Shown: piece by piece, positions 26,153 to 34,822 of the stretch
Numbering within the stretch: position 1 is the stretch's first letter
Layout: each line of letters opens with the position of its first letter
Source: JAADHX01 sp964569385
GTDB lineage: Bacteria; Actinomycetota; Acidimicrobiia; Acidimicrobiales; Poriferisodalaceae
Reading direction: 5' to 3'
Assembly: GCA_964569385.1 (NCBI GenBank)
Contig: CAZMUM010000007.1
Location: 61,444-125,443 of the forward strand
DNA: 64,000 bases
The notes under the pieces: generated by a model
Seen by the model: only the letters and a program-made list of their open reading frames with translations
Database searches by the model: none
What the model was told of the DNA's origin: nothing
Program-made: the position numbers and the translations under genes

Positions 26153-26863
26153 TCATTCGGCGTAGGCAACTTCGATGCGATCTTGGGGCCAGTCGCGTGC
26201 CCGCTCAAGCGCCGCGTTGGCCTGAGAGAGCAACTCGTCGGCGTCCATAGCGTGGGTCGGGTAACAGGCTATGCCAGCCCATACATGAGCAGGAAGCCGG
26301 TCTTCGAGAGCGCGCCGTACGCGCTCAACAACCCATACTGCCCCGTTTTCGGGAGTGTCTTCGAGAACTAGGGCGATATCGGTTTCGTTCATGACACAAG
26401 CGGTGTCGCACTCGCGCAGCGTGTCGTGAATGGCCACAGCGACCGATCGGTCTCGGTCCAAGGCTGTGGTTCCGGCCTTGGCGATGATCTGTAGGCGGAC
26501 CACGGCCACAGGTTTCAAGAACCTACGTGCGGTGGTGACCCGGTTGCGCAGTGCGACTTCGAAATATTCGGCGCTGAGAAGGCCGCCTTGCATCGCGTCT
26601 GTATTCGATGGCGCCAGCACAGGACCTGACGACTGGTCGACGCGGCCGGTAGCTGATGGAGCCGTTCGCTGCGATGTGGGCTTGCGGAGTGTCCCCACGG
26701 CGGCTCCAAGCGAGCACAACCCGGCCACAAGTCCGAGAGTCGGCATCGCAAACATCAGCGACGCTACGCCGAAACCAAGACCTGTCACACCGATGGCGAA
26801 CGCGCCGAGGTTGCCCTCACCCGCGGCTGCTGGTCTCTGTTCCGATTCGACGCGTTCCGACAT
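26153..26863 (-). CDS. Membrane-anchored degenerate GGDEF-like protein
   Basis: A 236-residue protein. Two hydrophobic segments (about residues 20-62, LGAFAIGVTGLGFGVASLMF and LGLVAGLCSLGAAVGTL) precede a soluble domain whose pattern follows GGDEF domains: an N-terminal helix, FLKPVAVVRLQI strand, a strand-turn-strand ETDIALVLEDTP where GGDEF should be, and AGIACYPTHAMDADELLSQANAAL at the end. The catalytic GG(D/E)EF is absent (NETDIA), so diguanylate cyclase activity is not expected; a sensing or binding role is possible. It converges with the CoA-transferase (17-base gap). Confidence 0.6.
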   Translation of the reverse strand: MSERVESEQRPAAAGEGNLGAFAIGVTGLGFGVASLMFAMPTLGLVAGLCSLGAAVGTLRKPTSQRTAPSATGRVDQSSGPVLAPSNTDAMQGGLLSAEYFEVALRNRVTTARRFLKPVAVVRLQIIAKAGTTALDRDRSVAVAIHDTLRECDTACVMNETDIALVLEDTPENGAVWVVERVRRALEDRLPAHVWAGIACYPTHAMDADELLSQANAALERARDWPQDRIEVAYAE

Positions 26864-26912
26864 CGCCCACCTATCGGACGGTGGGTGGCCTGATTCAAGG
26901 CCGGCGAACCAG

Positions 26913-28853
26913 CTATGAACGAGCGTTCAGTATTAGATCTGACATGTCTCGAACGATGGCTGCGAGTTCGTAGTCCTTCGGCGTGTAGATACGCACTACC
27001 CCAGCCGCGGCTAGATGGCGTTGATCGTCTTCGGGGATGATGCCGCCAACAACAACGGGGACGTCGACCCCTGCTGCGGCCAGCGCGGTTTGCACCTGGG
27101 GAACCAATTGCATGTGTGCACCGGTTAGGATCGAAACTGCGACCAACTCGGCGTTGTGCCGGACCGCGGCACCGGCAATTTCGTCCGGCGTAGTTCGGAT
27201 TCCGTCGTAGGAGACGTCCATACCGCCATCTCGCGCGGCTACTGCCACTTGCTCAGCACCGTTGGAGTGCCCATCGAGCCCTGGCTTGGCGATCAATAAT
27301 CTTGGCGGCCCTCCCTCCTGCTGGCCGTTCGACTCGGCCAAGGCACTCAGCTCGGTTGACGGCGCGGCGACATCGTCGATACCGGTCGGGGCTCTGAACT
27401 GCCCGTACACGCCGCGCAATGTCTCGGCCCACTCTCCGGTAGTGACTCCGACCTTCGCTGCCGCGATAGTTGGCCCCATCATGTTGGTGTCTGATTCGGC
27501 AGCGGCCTTGAGTGCGGCAAGGGCCTGAGCCACCGAAGCGTTGTCCCTGTTAGCTCGCCATTTGCTCAGCTCCGAGATCAGCGCCGGCTCGACATCAGGG
27601 TCGACCTTCAGAATCTGTTCGCTATGTCCAAGCGGCGATCGTTCGCTCTCTGTGTAGTCATTTACGCCGATCACTTTGAGATCGCCAGATTCAATCGCTC
27701 TGATGCGGGCTGTGTGTGACGTGACGAGGCGCTTCTTGAGCTCGCCGATGGCGTTGAACGCACCGCCGATCTCCTCTATTTCAGCGAGTTCAGCCTTGGC
27801 TTGGACGATGAGTTCGGCGGTTCGTGCCTCGACGATGTGCGAACCATCGAATATGTCGCCGTGTTCGAGAAGGTCTGTTTCGTAGGCAAGCACTTGTTGC
27901 ATCCGAAGGGACCACTGCTGGTCCCATGGCCGCGGTAAACCGAGCGCTTCGTTCCACGCCGGCAGTTGGATCGAACGGGCTCGGGCGTTTTTGGACAGTG
28001 TGACGCCAAGCATCTCAAGAACGATTCTCTGAACGTTGTTCTCTGGCTGGGATTCAGTAAGACCAAGCGAGTTGACTTGCACCCCATAACGAAATCGGCG
28101 GAGCTTGGGATTGGTGACGCCGTACCGGTCGGCGGTGATCTCATCCCATAGCTGGGTGAAGGCCCGCATCTTGCACGTTTCTTCGACGAAACGGATGCCC
28201 GCATTGACGAAGAACGAAATCGAACCGACCACAAGATCAAACTTCTCTGCATCGACCTGGCCGCTGTCTCGCACTGCATCGAGCACATCGATAGCGGTAC
28301 CGAGCGAAAACGCGATCTCCTGCACCGGAGTGGCTCCGGCCTCTTGCAGGTGGTAGCTGCAAATGTTGACAGGATTCCATTTCGGCACGTGTTTGGAGCA
28401 GTACGCGACCATGTCGACGATGAGTCTGAGGCTTGCTTCAGGAGGGAAGATATGGGTTCCCCGACTCAGATATTCCTTGACAATGTCGTTCTGGGTCGTG
28501 CCTCGAAGAGCCGCCGGGTCAACGCCTTCGGCCTCGGAATGGGCGATGTAGAGCCCAAGTAGCCAGGCTGCGGTGGCGTTGATGGTCATCGACGTGTTCA
28601 TTTCGCCGGTGGGGATGCCGTCGAAGAGGGCCCGCATGTGCCCAATGTGACCGACTGGCACTCCTACTTTGCCGACTTCACCGGCAGCGAGGGGATGGTC
28701 CGAGTCATAACCCGTCTGGGTTGGTAGGTCGAATGCCACGGACAGGCCGGTCTGGCCTTTGGCCAGGTTGGTGCGGTAGAGATCGTTTGAAGCCTCGGCC
28801 GTCGAGTGACCCGAGTAGGTCCTCATCAGCCATGGACGATCGCGTTCAGTCAC
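26913..28853 (-). CDS. meaA: Adenosylcobalamin-dependent acyl-CoA mutase, ethylmalonyl-CoA mutase type
   Basis: A 646-residue single-chain mutase. The N-terminal half has PWLMRTYSGHSTAEASN, LAKGQTGLSVAFDLPTQTGY and the YHLQEAGATP active-site region; PTQTGYDSDH and the TYSGHST form are those of MeaA/Ecm rather than methylmalonyl-CoA mutase (which has ...FDLATHRGYDSDH). The C-terminal 130 residues are the B12 domain with LDGHSNGAEQ (lower axial His), SILTGAH and GGIIPEDD. The enzyme would interconvert ethylmalonyl-CoA and methylsuccinyl-CoA, a step of the ethylmalonyl-CoA pathway. It lies 34 bases behind aat on the same strand; pccB is 2 kb away. Confidence 0.85.
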   Translation of the reverse strand: MTERDRPWLMRTYSGHSTAEASNDLYRTNLAKGQTGLSVAFDLPTQTGYDSDHPLAAGEVGKVGVPVGHIGHMRALFDGIPTGEMNTSMTINATAAWLLGLYIAHSEAEGVDPAALRGTTQNDIVKEYLSRGTHIFPPEASLRLIVDMVAYCSKHVPKWNPVNICSYHLQEAGATPVQEIAFSLGTAIDVLDAVRDSGQVDAEKFDLVVGSISFFVNAGIRFVEETCKMRAFTQLWDEITADRYGVTNPKLRRFRYGVQVNSLGLTESQPENNVQRIVLEMLGVTLSKNARARSIQLPAWNEALGLPRPWDQQWSLRMQQVLAYETDLLEHGDIFDGSHIVEARTAELIVQAKAELAEIEEIGGAFNAIGELKKRLVTSHTARIRAIESGDLKVIGVNDYTESERSPLGHSEQILKVDPDVEPALISELSKWRANRDNASVAQALAALKAAAESDTNMMGPTIAAAKVGVTTGEWAETLRGVYGQFRAPTGIDDVAAPSTELSALAESNGQQEGGPPRLLIAKPGLDGHSNGAEQVAVAARDGGMDVSYDGIRTTPDEIAGAAVRHNAELVAVSILTGAHMQLVPQVQTALAAAGVDVPVVVGGIIPEDDQRHLAAAGVVRIYTPKDYELAAIVRDMSDLILNARS

Positions 28854-28887
28854 CAGTGCCAGCCTTGTTGGTTGGGCGAGTTAGTTG

Positions 28888-29604
28888 TCAGTCGCGGGGT
28901 TCGAACACCATTGGCTCGGTCCAGATCGAGGCAGTGGGTCGCTTGATGGCCGCGTCGAGGAGCTGAAGGTACTCGTCCCGTTCGATGTCGACAGCCCCGA
29001 GGCTTTCGAGGTGAGGGGTTAACCACTGCACGTCTAACAGTGCGCCGCCGGTCGACTTCATGGCATCGACCAGTGCTACGAGAGCAACTTTCGACGCGTC
29101 TCGTTCGGTGTGAAACATGGACTCGCCCGCGAAGAACGCCCCAAGGGCAACACCATAAAGACCGCCGACCATGTCGTCGTCGAGCCAGACCTCGATGCTG
29201 TGGGCCCAGCCGAACTCGTGAAGGCCGACGTAGGCGTGGGCGATGTCGTCGTTGATCCAGCCGTGGGGTCTGGTCGGGTCGCCACATGCAGCAACTACGT
29301 CGTGAAACGAGGTGTTCAGCGTGATTTTGAAGCGGCGACACGACTGGCGAAGCGACCGGCTCACGCGCAAATTGGACAGCGGCAGGATGGCTCGGGGGTT
29401 TGGTGACCACCAGCCAACGGTTCGGCCAAGCGGCATGGGGAACATCCCTTGGCGGTAGGCCTGCAGAAGGGTGCCAGGTTCGAGGTCGGCGCCCGCGCCA
29501 ACTAGTCCGTTCTCGTCTGCGGTCGAGGGCGGTGGAAATGACCAACGTGTTGCTGGTGGTTCCACCTGGCCTGCAACGTCTGGTTGTCGCTGGGCGGTAC
29601 TCAC
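28888..29604 (-). CDS. aat: Leucyl/phenylalanyl-tRNA-protein transferase
   Basis: A 238-residue GNAT-fold aminoacyltransferase that adds Leu or Phe to N-terminal Arg/Lys of proteins for ClpS/ClpAP degradation. YRQGMFPMPL, WWSPNPRAILPL, FAGESMFH and LLDVQWLTPHLESLGA are the family motifs. GTG 29604 gives the normal length; the open frame continues to 29871 with no homology. Its presence suggests a bacterial N-degron pathway. meaA follows 34 bases downstream; the functional link is unclear. Confidence 0.92.
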   Translation of the reverse strand: MSTAQRQPDVAGQVEPPATRWSFPPPSTADENGLVGAGADLEPGTLLQAYRQGMFPMPLGRTVGWWSPNPRAILPLSNLRVSRSLRQSCRRFKITLNTSFHDVVAACGDPTRPHGWINDDIAHAYVGLHEFGWAHSIEVWLDDDMVGGLYGVALGAFFAGESMFHTERDASKVALVALVDAMKSTGGALLDVQWLTPHLESLGAVDIERDEYLQLLDAAIKRPTASIWTEPMVFEPRD

Positions 29605-29681
29605 ACCACTGATGATGCCACGCGGACAACTGATGTGCAGACTCGGCACTGGCGTTTGAGACCCTGACCATCGTCGTTTGC

Positions 29682-30524
29682 TCAGTCGTAGGGGTAGAAG
29701 CCGATTCCGCTTTTGCGGCCAAGGTGACCGGCGGTGTGCATTCGCTTGAGTGTCGGTGCCGGCGTAAGCCACGGATCTCCGAACTCTTCCTTTAGTGCGG
29801 CGAGGATGGACAGTGTGGTGTCGATCCCGATCAGGTCGAGAAGGGCAAGCGGGCCCATGGGGAAACCGCATCCGCCCTTCATCGCAGTGTCGATGCCCTC
29901 GGCGTCGGCGGTGCCACGCTCGAGCATTCGCACCGCGTTGTTCAGGTATGGGAACAACAAGGCGTTGACGATGAAACCAGCCTCGTCTTTGACGGCCACG
30001 ACGTCTTTGCCGCAGCTTGATGCGAACTCCCTAACGATCGCCATTGTTTCGTCGGAAGCCGTTAGCGGCCTAACGATCTCGACCAATGACATCACCGGGG
30101 CGGGGTTAAAGAAATGCACGCCACAAACCCGATCGGGCCGGCTAGTGGCCATTGCCATGTCGACGACCGGAAGTGTGGATGTGTTGGTGGCCAAGATGGT
30201 GGCTGGCTGGCAAAGGTCGTCGAGTTCGGCGAACAAACCGAGCTTGACGTCAAGGTCCTCGACCACAGATTCGATCACGATGTCGCACTCCGACAAGGCC
30301 CCAATGTCTGATGTGCAACTGATTCGAGCCAGGGCGGCATCGGCGTGCGCGATCTCCATCCGGCCCTTGTCGACCTGTCGACGCAACGACATTGCAGTGT
30401 TAGCTACCGTTGCATCGGCCGACGCCATGCTTCGAGATCGAAGTATCACCTTGTGGCCAGCGACCGCGGCAACCTCAGTGATTCCTGAACCCATGATTCC
30501 TGAGCCGACGATCCCGATCAACAT
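29682..30524 (-). CDS. 3-Hydroxyacyl(butyryl)-CoA dehydrogenase
   Basis: A 280-residue NAD-dependent dehydrogenase. The Rossmann motif GIVGSGIMGSG begins at residue 4, ATNTSTLPV and the HFFNPAPVMSLVE catalytic region (His of the His-Glu pair) follow, and GCGFPMGPLALLDLIGID starts the C-terminal helical domain. ATG 30524 is preceded by GGAGG at 9 bases, which decides it over an upstream ATG at 30554. It oxidises 3-hydroxyacyl-CoA or reduces acetoacetyl-CoA. The cyclophilin gene lies 22 bases upstream on the same strand, so they may be cotranscribed. Confidence 0.92.
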   Translation of the reverse strand: MLIGIVGSGIMGSGITEVAAVAGHKVILRSRSMASADATVANTAMSLRRQVDKGRMEIAHADAALARISCTSDIGALSECDIVIESVVEDLDVKLGLFAELDDLCQPATILATNTSTLPVVDMAMATSRPDRVCGVHFFNPAPVMSLVEIVRPLTASDETMAIVREFASSCGKDVVAVKDEAGFIVNALLFPYLNNAVRMLERGTADAEGIDTAMKGGCGFPMGPLALLDLIGIDTTLSILAALKEEFGDPWLTPAPTLKRMHTAGHLGRKSGIGFYPYD

Positions 30525-30546
30525 GTTGCAGCCTCCGTGCAAGTTA

Positions 30547-31458
30547 TCAGCCAATGGCTTCGTTGTATGCCTCGACCTGATCTGGCGTCGCTTGAGTGAT
30601 CGTTATCGAGTTGATCACAATGTCGACCGTAGGTAAATCGGAAGCCTCGGTATCGACGGCATGCATTTCGAGCGCCACGTCGATGCCCTCAATGACATGT
30701 CCGAACAACGAGAAGTTAGGCGGAAGCGCTTCACCGTTGGGGCCGGTCACTATGAAAAACTGCGCTCCGTTGTTAGACGGATCGCTGCCGGTGTTGGCCA
30801 TCGCCAGCGACCCGACCCGGTATTGACCGGCCTGAGGGTTGCCGCCGCGGAAGGTATATCCGGGCCCACCGATGCCGTTGAGACCTTCGACGTCTCCACC
30901 CTGAACCATGAAGTTCTCGATGACGCGGTGGAACAGCACTCCTTCGTAGGCTCGATTGCGGGCGAGGAACACGAAGTTGTTAACGCTGGCGGTGTCGCGG
31001 GTGGGATCGAGCACGATTTGCATGGTGCCGAGACTGGTGTTCATTTCGGCTGCATAGAACGTGTCGACGTCGATACACAATGGCGGCGGCGCGTCGAATT
31101 GAGTGGTCACCTCGGCTGAGCCGTCTTCTGGTGGACACTCGCCCTGGTCGGGCGCTCGTAGATCCACGGTAGTCGTGGTAGCAACGACGGGGACAGTGGT
31201 TGCGGTAGCAGCCGCCACCGATGTTGCACTGTCTTCGGCAACGAACCCTTCGGCGTTCTGGCCCGTTGTTCCAGCCTCGTTGTCATCGTCGCCGCCAGCG
31301 AACATGTTGTAGAGCACTATTGCGCCAATGGCCAGCGCGATGATGACAATCCAGCGGACTGCCTGACGTTTGCGGCGCTCCGAAGCCCGCGCGGCCAACT
31401 CGGATTCGACTCTGGCCATGCGGCCAGCTTTTTGACGTGCTCGTTTTTCGCTACCCAT
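30547..31458 (-). CDS. Membrane-anchored cyclophilin-type peptidyl-prolyl isomerase
   Basis: A 303-residue protein with a basic N-terminus (RARQKAGRMARVESELAARA), one membrane segment at about 36-52 (IVIIALAIGAIVLYNMFA), an acidic/Thr-rich linker and a C-terminal cyclophilin domain. The domain has FVFLARNRAYEGVLFHRVIENFMVQGGD and ANTGSDPSNNGAQFFIV, the catalytic Arg and Phe-Gln regions of the family. It should act on proteins outside the cytoplasmic membrane. Topology is inferred from the single helix. Confidence 0.88.
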   Translation of the reverse strand: MGSEKRARQKAGRMARVESELAARASERRKRQAVRWIVIIALAIGAIVLYNMFAGGDDDNEAGTTGQNAEGFVAEDSATSVAAATATTVPVVATTTTVDLRAPDQGECPPEDGSAEVTTQFDAPPPLCIDVDTFYAAEMNTSLGTMQIVLDPTRDTASVNNFVFLARNRAYEGVLFHRVIENFMVQGGDVEGLNGIGGPGYTFRGGNPQAGQYRVGSLAMANTGSDPSNNGAQFFIVTGPNGEALPPNFSLFGHVIEGIDVALEMHAVDTEASDLPTVDIVINSITITQATPDQVEAYNEAIG

Positions 31459-31557
31459 TGCTGGTCACGGTACCAACGGGTCAGCCAGTGGCGACGCCGC
31501 GACAAGACATAGAAACTCCGGGCGAGTGCTGCCAGCGAGGCGGTAGCGTTGTTGTTC

Positions 31558-32790
31558 GTGGCTTTATTGGTCCAAAAGTTTGGCGGCACGTCGGTCGCGA
31601 ATGCCGACCGCATGCGCGAAGTGGCCGACCATGTGAAGCGTTGTCGTTCGCGTGGCGACAGCATAGTTTTGGTCGTCAGCGCTATGGGCAAAGAGACAGA
31701 CGAGCTGCTGCGCCTTGCTGATTCGGTGTCTTCGGCGCCTCCAACTCGCGAGATGGACATGCTCATCACGGCCGGCGAGCGTAAGGCCATCGCCCTTATG
31801 TGCATGGCCCTGCACGACATCGGCGTACCTGCCGATTCGTTTACCGGCAGTCAGGCTGGATTCGTCACCGACACCAACCATCAGAAGGCAAAGATCCTTA
31901 CTGTCGATCCCTACAGGGTTCGCGACAGTGTCGACGCCGGAAGGGTTGCAGTTGTGGCCGGGGCCCAGGGTGTGTCCACGGACAACAACGTAACGTTCCT
32001 GGGTCGAGGGGGCTCCGATACCACGGCGGTCGCACTGGCCCACGGATTGGGCGCCGACGCATGTGAACTCTTCACCGACGTGTCTGGTGTGTTCACCACC
32101 GACCCGCGGGTTGCCGTCGCAGCCACCAAGATCGCGCAGATATCGTTCGATGAGCTTCTAGAAATGACCGCCGTTGGCTGCCCAAAGCCAGCAAGGAGAT
32201 CGGTCGAAGTCGCCAGGGCCTATGGCGTTCCACTTCATGTGCGGTCCGCTTTCACTTGGGAGTCGGGCACATGGGTAGTTGAAGAAGGACCAGACGTGGA
32301 AAAGGCAACAATCAAGGGCATCGTGCCCGACACATCACAAGCCAAAGTGACGCTCATCAAGGTCAAGGACGAACCCGGCATTGCCGCCGCCGTGTTCCGC
32401 ACCCTCGCCGACGACAATGTGAACGTCGACATGATCGTGCAAAACGTGAGCGAGCACGGTAGTACCGATATTTCGTTTACCGTTCCTCGCGAAGACCTCG
32501 TTGTTGCTTCGGCAACGTGTGAACAGATGGCTACAAGTCTCAGCTTCGATTCGGTTACAACCGACGCAACGATTGGGCGCGTTTCCGTGGTCGGCGCCGG
32601 AATGGCATCGAACCCTGGCGTCGCGGCCACCATGTTCGAAGTACTTGCCGCCAACAAAGTCAACATTGGCATGATCTCTACCTCAGCCATTCGTATTAGC
32701 TGCGTAGTCGACGAGGCCGATGTCGACCGTGCCACTGTCGCCCTCCACACCGCCTTTGGCCTCGACGCCCCAACCGTCGGCACCCGTTAG
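31558..32790 (+). CDS. lysC: Aspartate kinase
   Basis: A 410-residue kinase with VQKFGGTSVANADRMREV at the N-terminus, TAGERKAIALM, the GRGGSDTTAVALAHGLGA catalytic loop and two C-terminal ACT regions (about 265-405, including VKDEPGIAAAVFRTLAD) that normally bind lysine/threonine. GTG 31558 begins the conserved N-terminus; TTG codons just upstream are in frame. It makes aspartyl phosphate for lysine, DAP, threonine and methionine, and asd follows 84 bases downstream. Confidence 0.94.
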   Translation: MALLVQKFGGTSVANADRMREVADHVKRCRSRGDSIVLVVSAMGKETDELLRLADSVSSAPPTREMDMLITAGERKAIALMCMALHDIGVPADSFTGSQAGFVTDTNHQKAKILTVDPYRVRDSVDAGRVAVVAGAQGVSTDNNVTFLGRGGSDTTAVALAHGLGADACELFTDVSGVFTTDPRVAVAATKIAQISFDELLEMTAVGCPKPARRSVEVARAYGVPLHVRSAFTWESGTWVVEEGPDVEKATIKGIVPDTSQAKVTLIKVKDEPGIAAAVFRTLADDNVNVDMIVQNVSEHGSTDISFTVPREDLVVASATCEQMATSLSFDSVTTDATIGRVSVVGAGMASNPGVAATMFEVLAANKVNIGMISTSAIRISCVVDEADVDRATVALHTAFGLDAPTVGTR

Positions 32791-32874
32791 GCCATCGGCC
32801 CGCCGCTTTGGGTGGGGTTTGTGCACCGGATATTGCGACGCCCCGCATCGAAGTACGCCGGTAACCTGGTTGGC

Positions 32875-33900
32875 ATGAAGATCGGCATCGTCGGTGCCAC
32901 CGGCCAGGTCGGTGGCGTCATGCGCAAAATATTGGTCGAAAGAGAGTTCCCTTTCGACGAGATTCGTCTGTTTGCTTCGTCTCGTTCTGCTGGCCGCAAG
33001 CTGGCTGTCGGCCATGACGAGATCACTGTCGAAGATGCCGACACCGCCGACTACTCCGGTCTTGACATTGTCTTGTTCTCGGCAGGCAAGACAGCATCGC
33101 TGCGGCTTGCCCCAAAGGTCGCCGCCGCCGGAGCGACGGTCATCGACAACTCGTCGGGCTGGCGAATGGACCCAGAAGTTCCACTTGTTGTGTCAGAGGT
33201 GAATCCTCACGACCTCGACGACATCGCTAAGGGCATCGTTGCCAATCCCAACTGCACCACCATGGCGTTCATGCCGGTAGTCAAACCTCTCGACACCGAG
33301 GCTGGCCTTCAGGCCATGATCGTCAGCACCTATCAGGCGGTTTCGGGCGCTGGCCTTGCCGGCGTCGACGAACTTGGCGAGCAACTGCTCAAAACCGTCG
33401 ACAGAGCGACAGCTCTAACGCACGACGGCAATGCCGTTGACTACCCATCTCCCTCATCGTTTCCCGGAGTCGTTGCCCACAATGTTCTGCCGCTAGCGGG
33501 CAGTTATGTCGACGACGGGTCCGGTGAGACCGACGAAGAGCAGAAGTTGCGCAACGAGAGTCGCAAGATTCTCGGACTGCCCAACCTGGCAGTCTCGGGG
33601 ACATGTGTCCGGGTTCCAGTTTTCACCGGACACTCGTTGTCGATAGCGGCTTCGTTCCGAGATCCCATTTCGGTCGAGCGAGCTACCGAGATCCTCGGCA
33701 CAGCCGACGGTGTTGTTCTCAAAGACGTGCCCACTCCGCTTCAGGCTGCCGGCATTGACCCCTCGATCGTGGGACGAATTCGCGTCAATACCGTGTTCGA
33801 GAACGGGCTCGACTTCTTCGTCTCCGGCGACAATCTGCGCAAGGGGGCGGCACTCAATACCGTGCAGATCGCCGAAGCCCTGCTCGCCAGGCGTTCCTAA
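32875..33900 (+). CDS. asd: Aspartate-semialdehyde dehydrogenase
   Basis: A 341-residue enzyme reducing aspartyl phosphate to the semialdehyde. GIVGATGQVGGVMRKIL is the NADP-binding motif, VIDNSSGWRMD and the active-site Cys in NPNCTTMAFMPVVKPL follow, and GTCVRVPVFTGHSL contains the substrate-binding residues. ATG 32875 starts the conserved sequence; there is no ribosome site, so a leaderless or coupled start is possible. It forms the common DAP pathway with lysC upstream and dapD at 19.8 kb. Confidence 0.94.
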   Translation: MKIGIVGATGQVGGVMRKILVEREFPFDEIRLFASSRSAGRKLAVGHDEITVEDADTADYSGLDIVLFSAGKTASLRLAPKVAAAGATVIDNSSGWRMDPEVPLVVSEVNPHDLDDIAKGIVANPNCTTMAFMPVVKPLDTEAGLQAMIVSTYQAVSGAGLAGVDELGEQLLKTVDRATALTHDGNAVDYPSPSSFPGVVAHNVLPLAGSYVDDGSGETDEEQKLRNESRKILGLPNLAVSGTCVRVPVFTGHSLSIAASFRDPISVERATEILGTADGVVLKDVPTPLQAAGIDPSIVGRIRVNTVFENGLDFFVSGDNLRKGAALNTVQIAEALLARRS

Positions 33901-33957
33901 ACTCGCGAATGCAAGCTCGGGCTGCTCGGACTAGTGGGGCCTCGCCTTCGGGCTCGG

Positions 33958-34018
33958 CCGGGACTACCTTCCGCTCTTGGTTCGCTGCGCTCACTAGTGC
34001 GCTCATCGGGCCGCTCGG
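33958..34018 (+). repeat. Dispersed repeat, family 2, copy A
   Basis: Reads CCGGGACTACCTTCCGCTCT, then TGGTTCGCTGCGCTCACTAG, then TGCGCTCATCGGGCCGCTCGG. It matches 48267-48329 at nearly every base and the reverse-strand copy at 22471-22519. It fills the gap between the asd stop and the end of the opposite-strand MazG-like gene. Confidence 0.8.
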
Positions 34019-34020
34019 CC

Positions 34021-34299
34021 TCAGCACTCGCAGCGTGAGTGCTGGCATTTAGGGCAACCGTTGGCATATCGCTCGACCGCTTCGTCCATCGAGAGGTCGA
34101 GCTGTGCTGCTAGCGATGCAACCCAGGCCAAGACGTCGCCTAACTCGTGAAGTTGCTGTTCGCGGGTGCCCTTTCGCACCGCCTGAGCTAGTTCGCCAAG
34201 TTCCTCGGTGAGCCAGGCAATCGTGGCCGGGATGCCTCGCTCGGTATCTCTTAAGCCGTACGTCTTGGCCATGAGGTCACGTAGTTCGTCTAGTTGCAC
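34021..34299 (-). CDS. MazG-like nucleotide pyrophosphohydrolase with Cys-rich tail
   Basis: A 92-residue all-alpha NTP-PPase-type protein. TEELGELAQAVRKG and HELGDVLAWVASLA carry the paired acidic E-x-x-E / E-x-x-D metal motifs of MazG-like enzymes. The C-terminus CPKCQHSRCEC adds four cysteines in a CxxC pattern, plausibly a small zinc site. GTG 34299 gives a length typical for small MazG-like proteins; the open frame runs far upstream without homology. It would hydrolyse (d)NTPs to monophosphates; the substrate is unknown. Confidence 0.78.
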   Translation of the reverse strand: MQLDELRDLMAKTYGLRDTERGIPATIAWLTEELGELAQAVRKGTREQQLHELGDVLAWVASLAAQLDLSMDEAVERYANGCPKCQHSRCEC

Positions 34300-34408
34300 C
34301 CCGAAACAATACCGAGGCTGAGGGCTGGAGGCCTCGTAGGGTCGTGATGTTGCGGCACATGCCAGTGATCGTACGACCGAACTAGCCGCCACGGCCAGAA
34401 GGGGCCCC

Positions 34409-34774
34409 ATGCTGACCGGAGTCGACCACATTGTTTTGCTTACTAGCGATGTCGAGGTGTCGCTGGCCTGGTACGTCGACAAGTTCGGTGTCGAACCAGT
34501 GCGCCTCGACGAGTGGCGCGACGGTAACGCTCCATTCGTGTCGGTCCGGGTAAGCGAGCAGTTCATCATTGACCTGTTTCCTGGCGAACCCGAAGGTACG
34601 AACGTTGACCACTTCGCACTCACCTGCGATAGAGAGTTCTTCGACGAATTCGTGGCAGCCAACGCCGACATCATCGTCAGGGGGCCGATGTCGTTGTTCG
34701 GCGCGCAGGGCCAAGGTGATGGCGTGTACATGTTCGACCCCGACGGTCACCAGGTCGAGTTACGAACGTACTGA
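34409..34774 (+). CDS. VOC (glyoxalase/bleomycin resistance) family protein
   Basis: A 121-residue single-domain VOC protein with two beta-alpha-beta-beta-beta modules. GVDHIVLLTSDVEVSLAWYVDKFG contains the first metal His, DHFALTCD the second, and the C-terminal YMFDPDGHQVEL ends with the usual D-P-(D/E)-G-x-x-(V/I)-E/Q-x signature including the metal Glu. Family members include glyoxalases, dioxygenases and epimerases, so no reaction can be assigned. Confidence 0.85.
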   Translation: MLTGVDHIVLLTSDVEVSLAWYVDKFGVEPVRLDEWRDGNAPFVSVRVSEQFIIDLFPGEPEGTNVDHFALTCDREFFDEFVAANADIIVRGPMSLFGAQGQGDGVYMFDPDGHQVELRTY

Positions 34775-34822
34775 CTCCACAGATTCGCGGCGACAAGTTC
34801 GGCTACTCGTTAAGGTCACGCC

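Noticed and set aside
28850..29722. A 290-codon reverse-strand frame overlapping aat
   Set aside because: His/Arg/Pro-rich out-of-frame shadow of aat; the aat frame has full family motifs.
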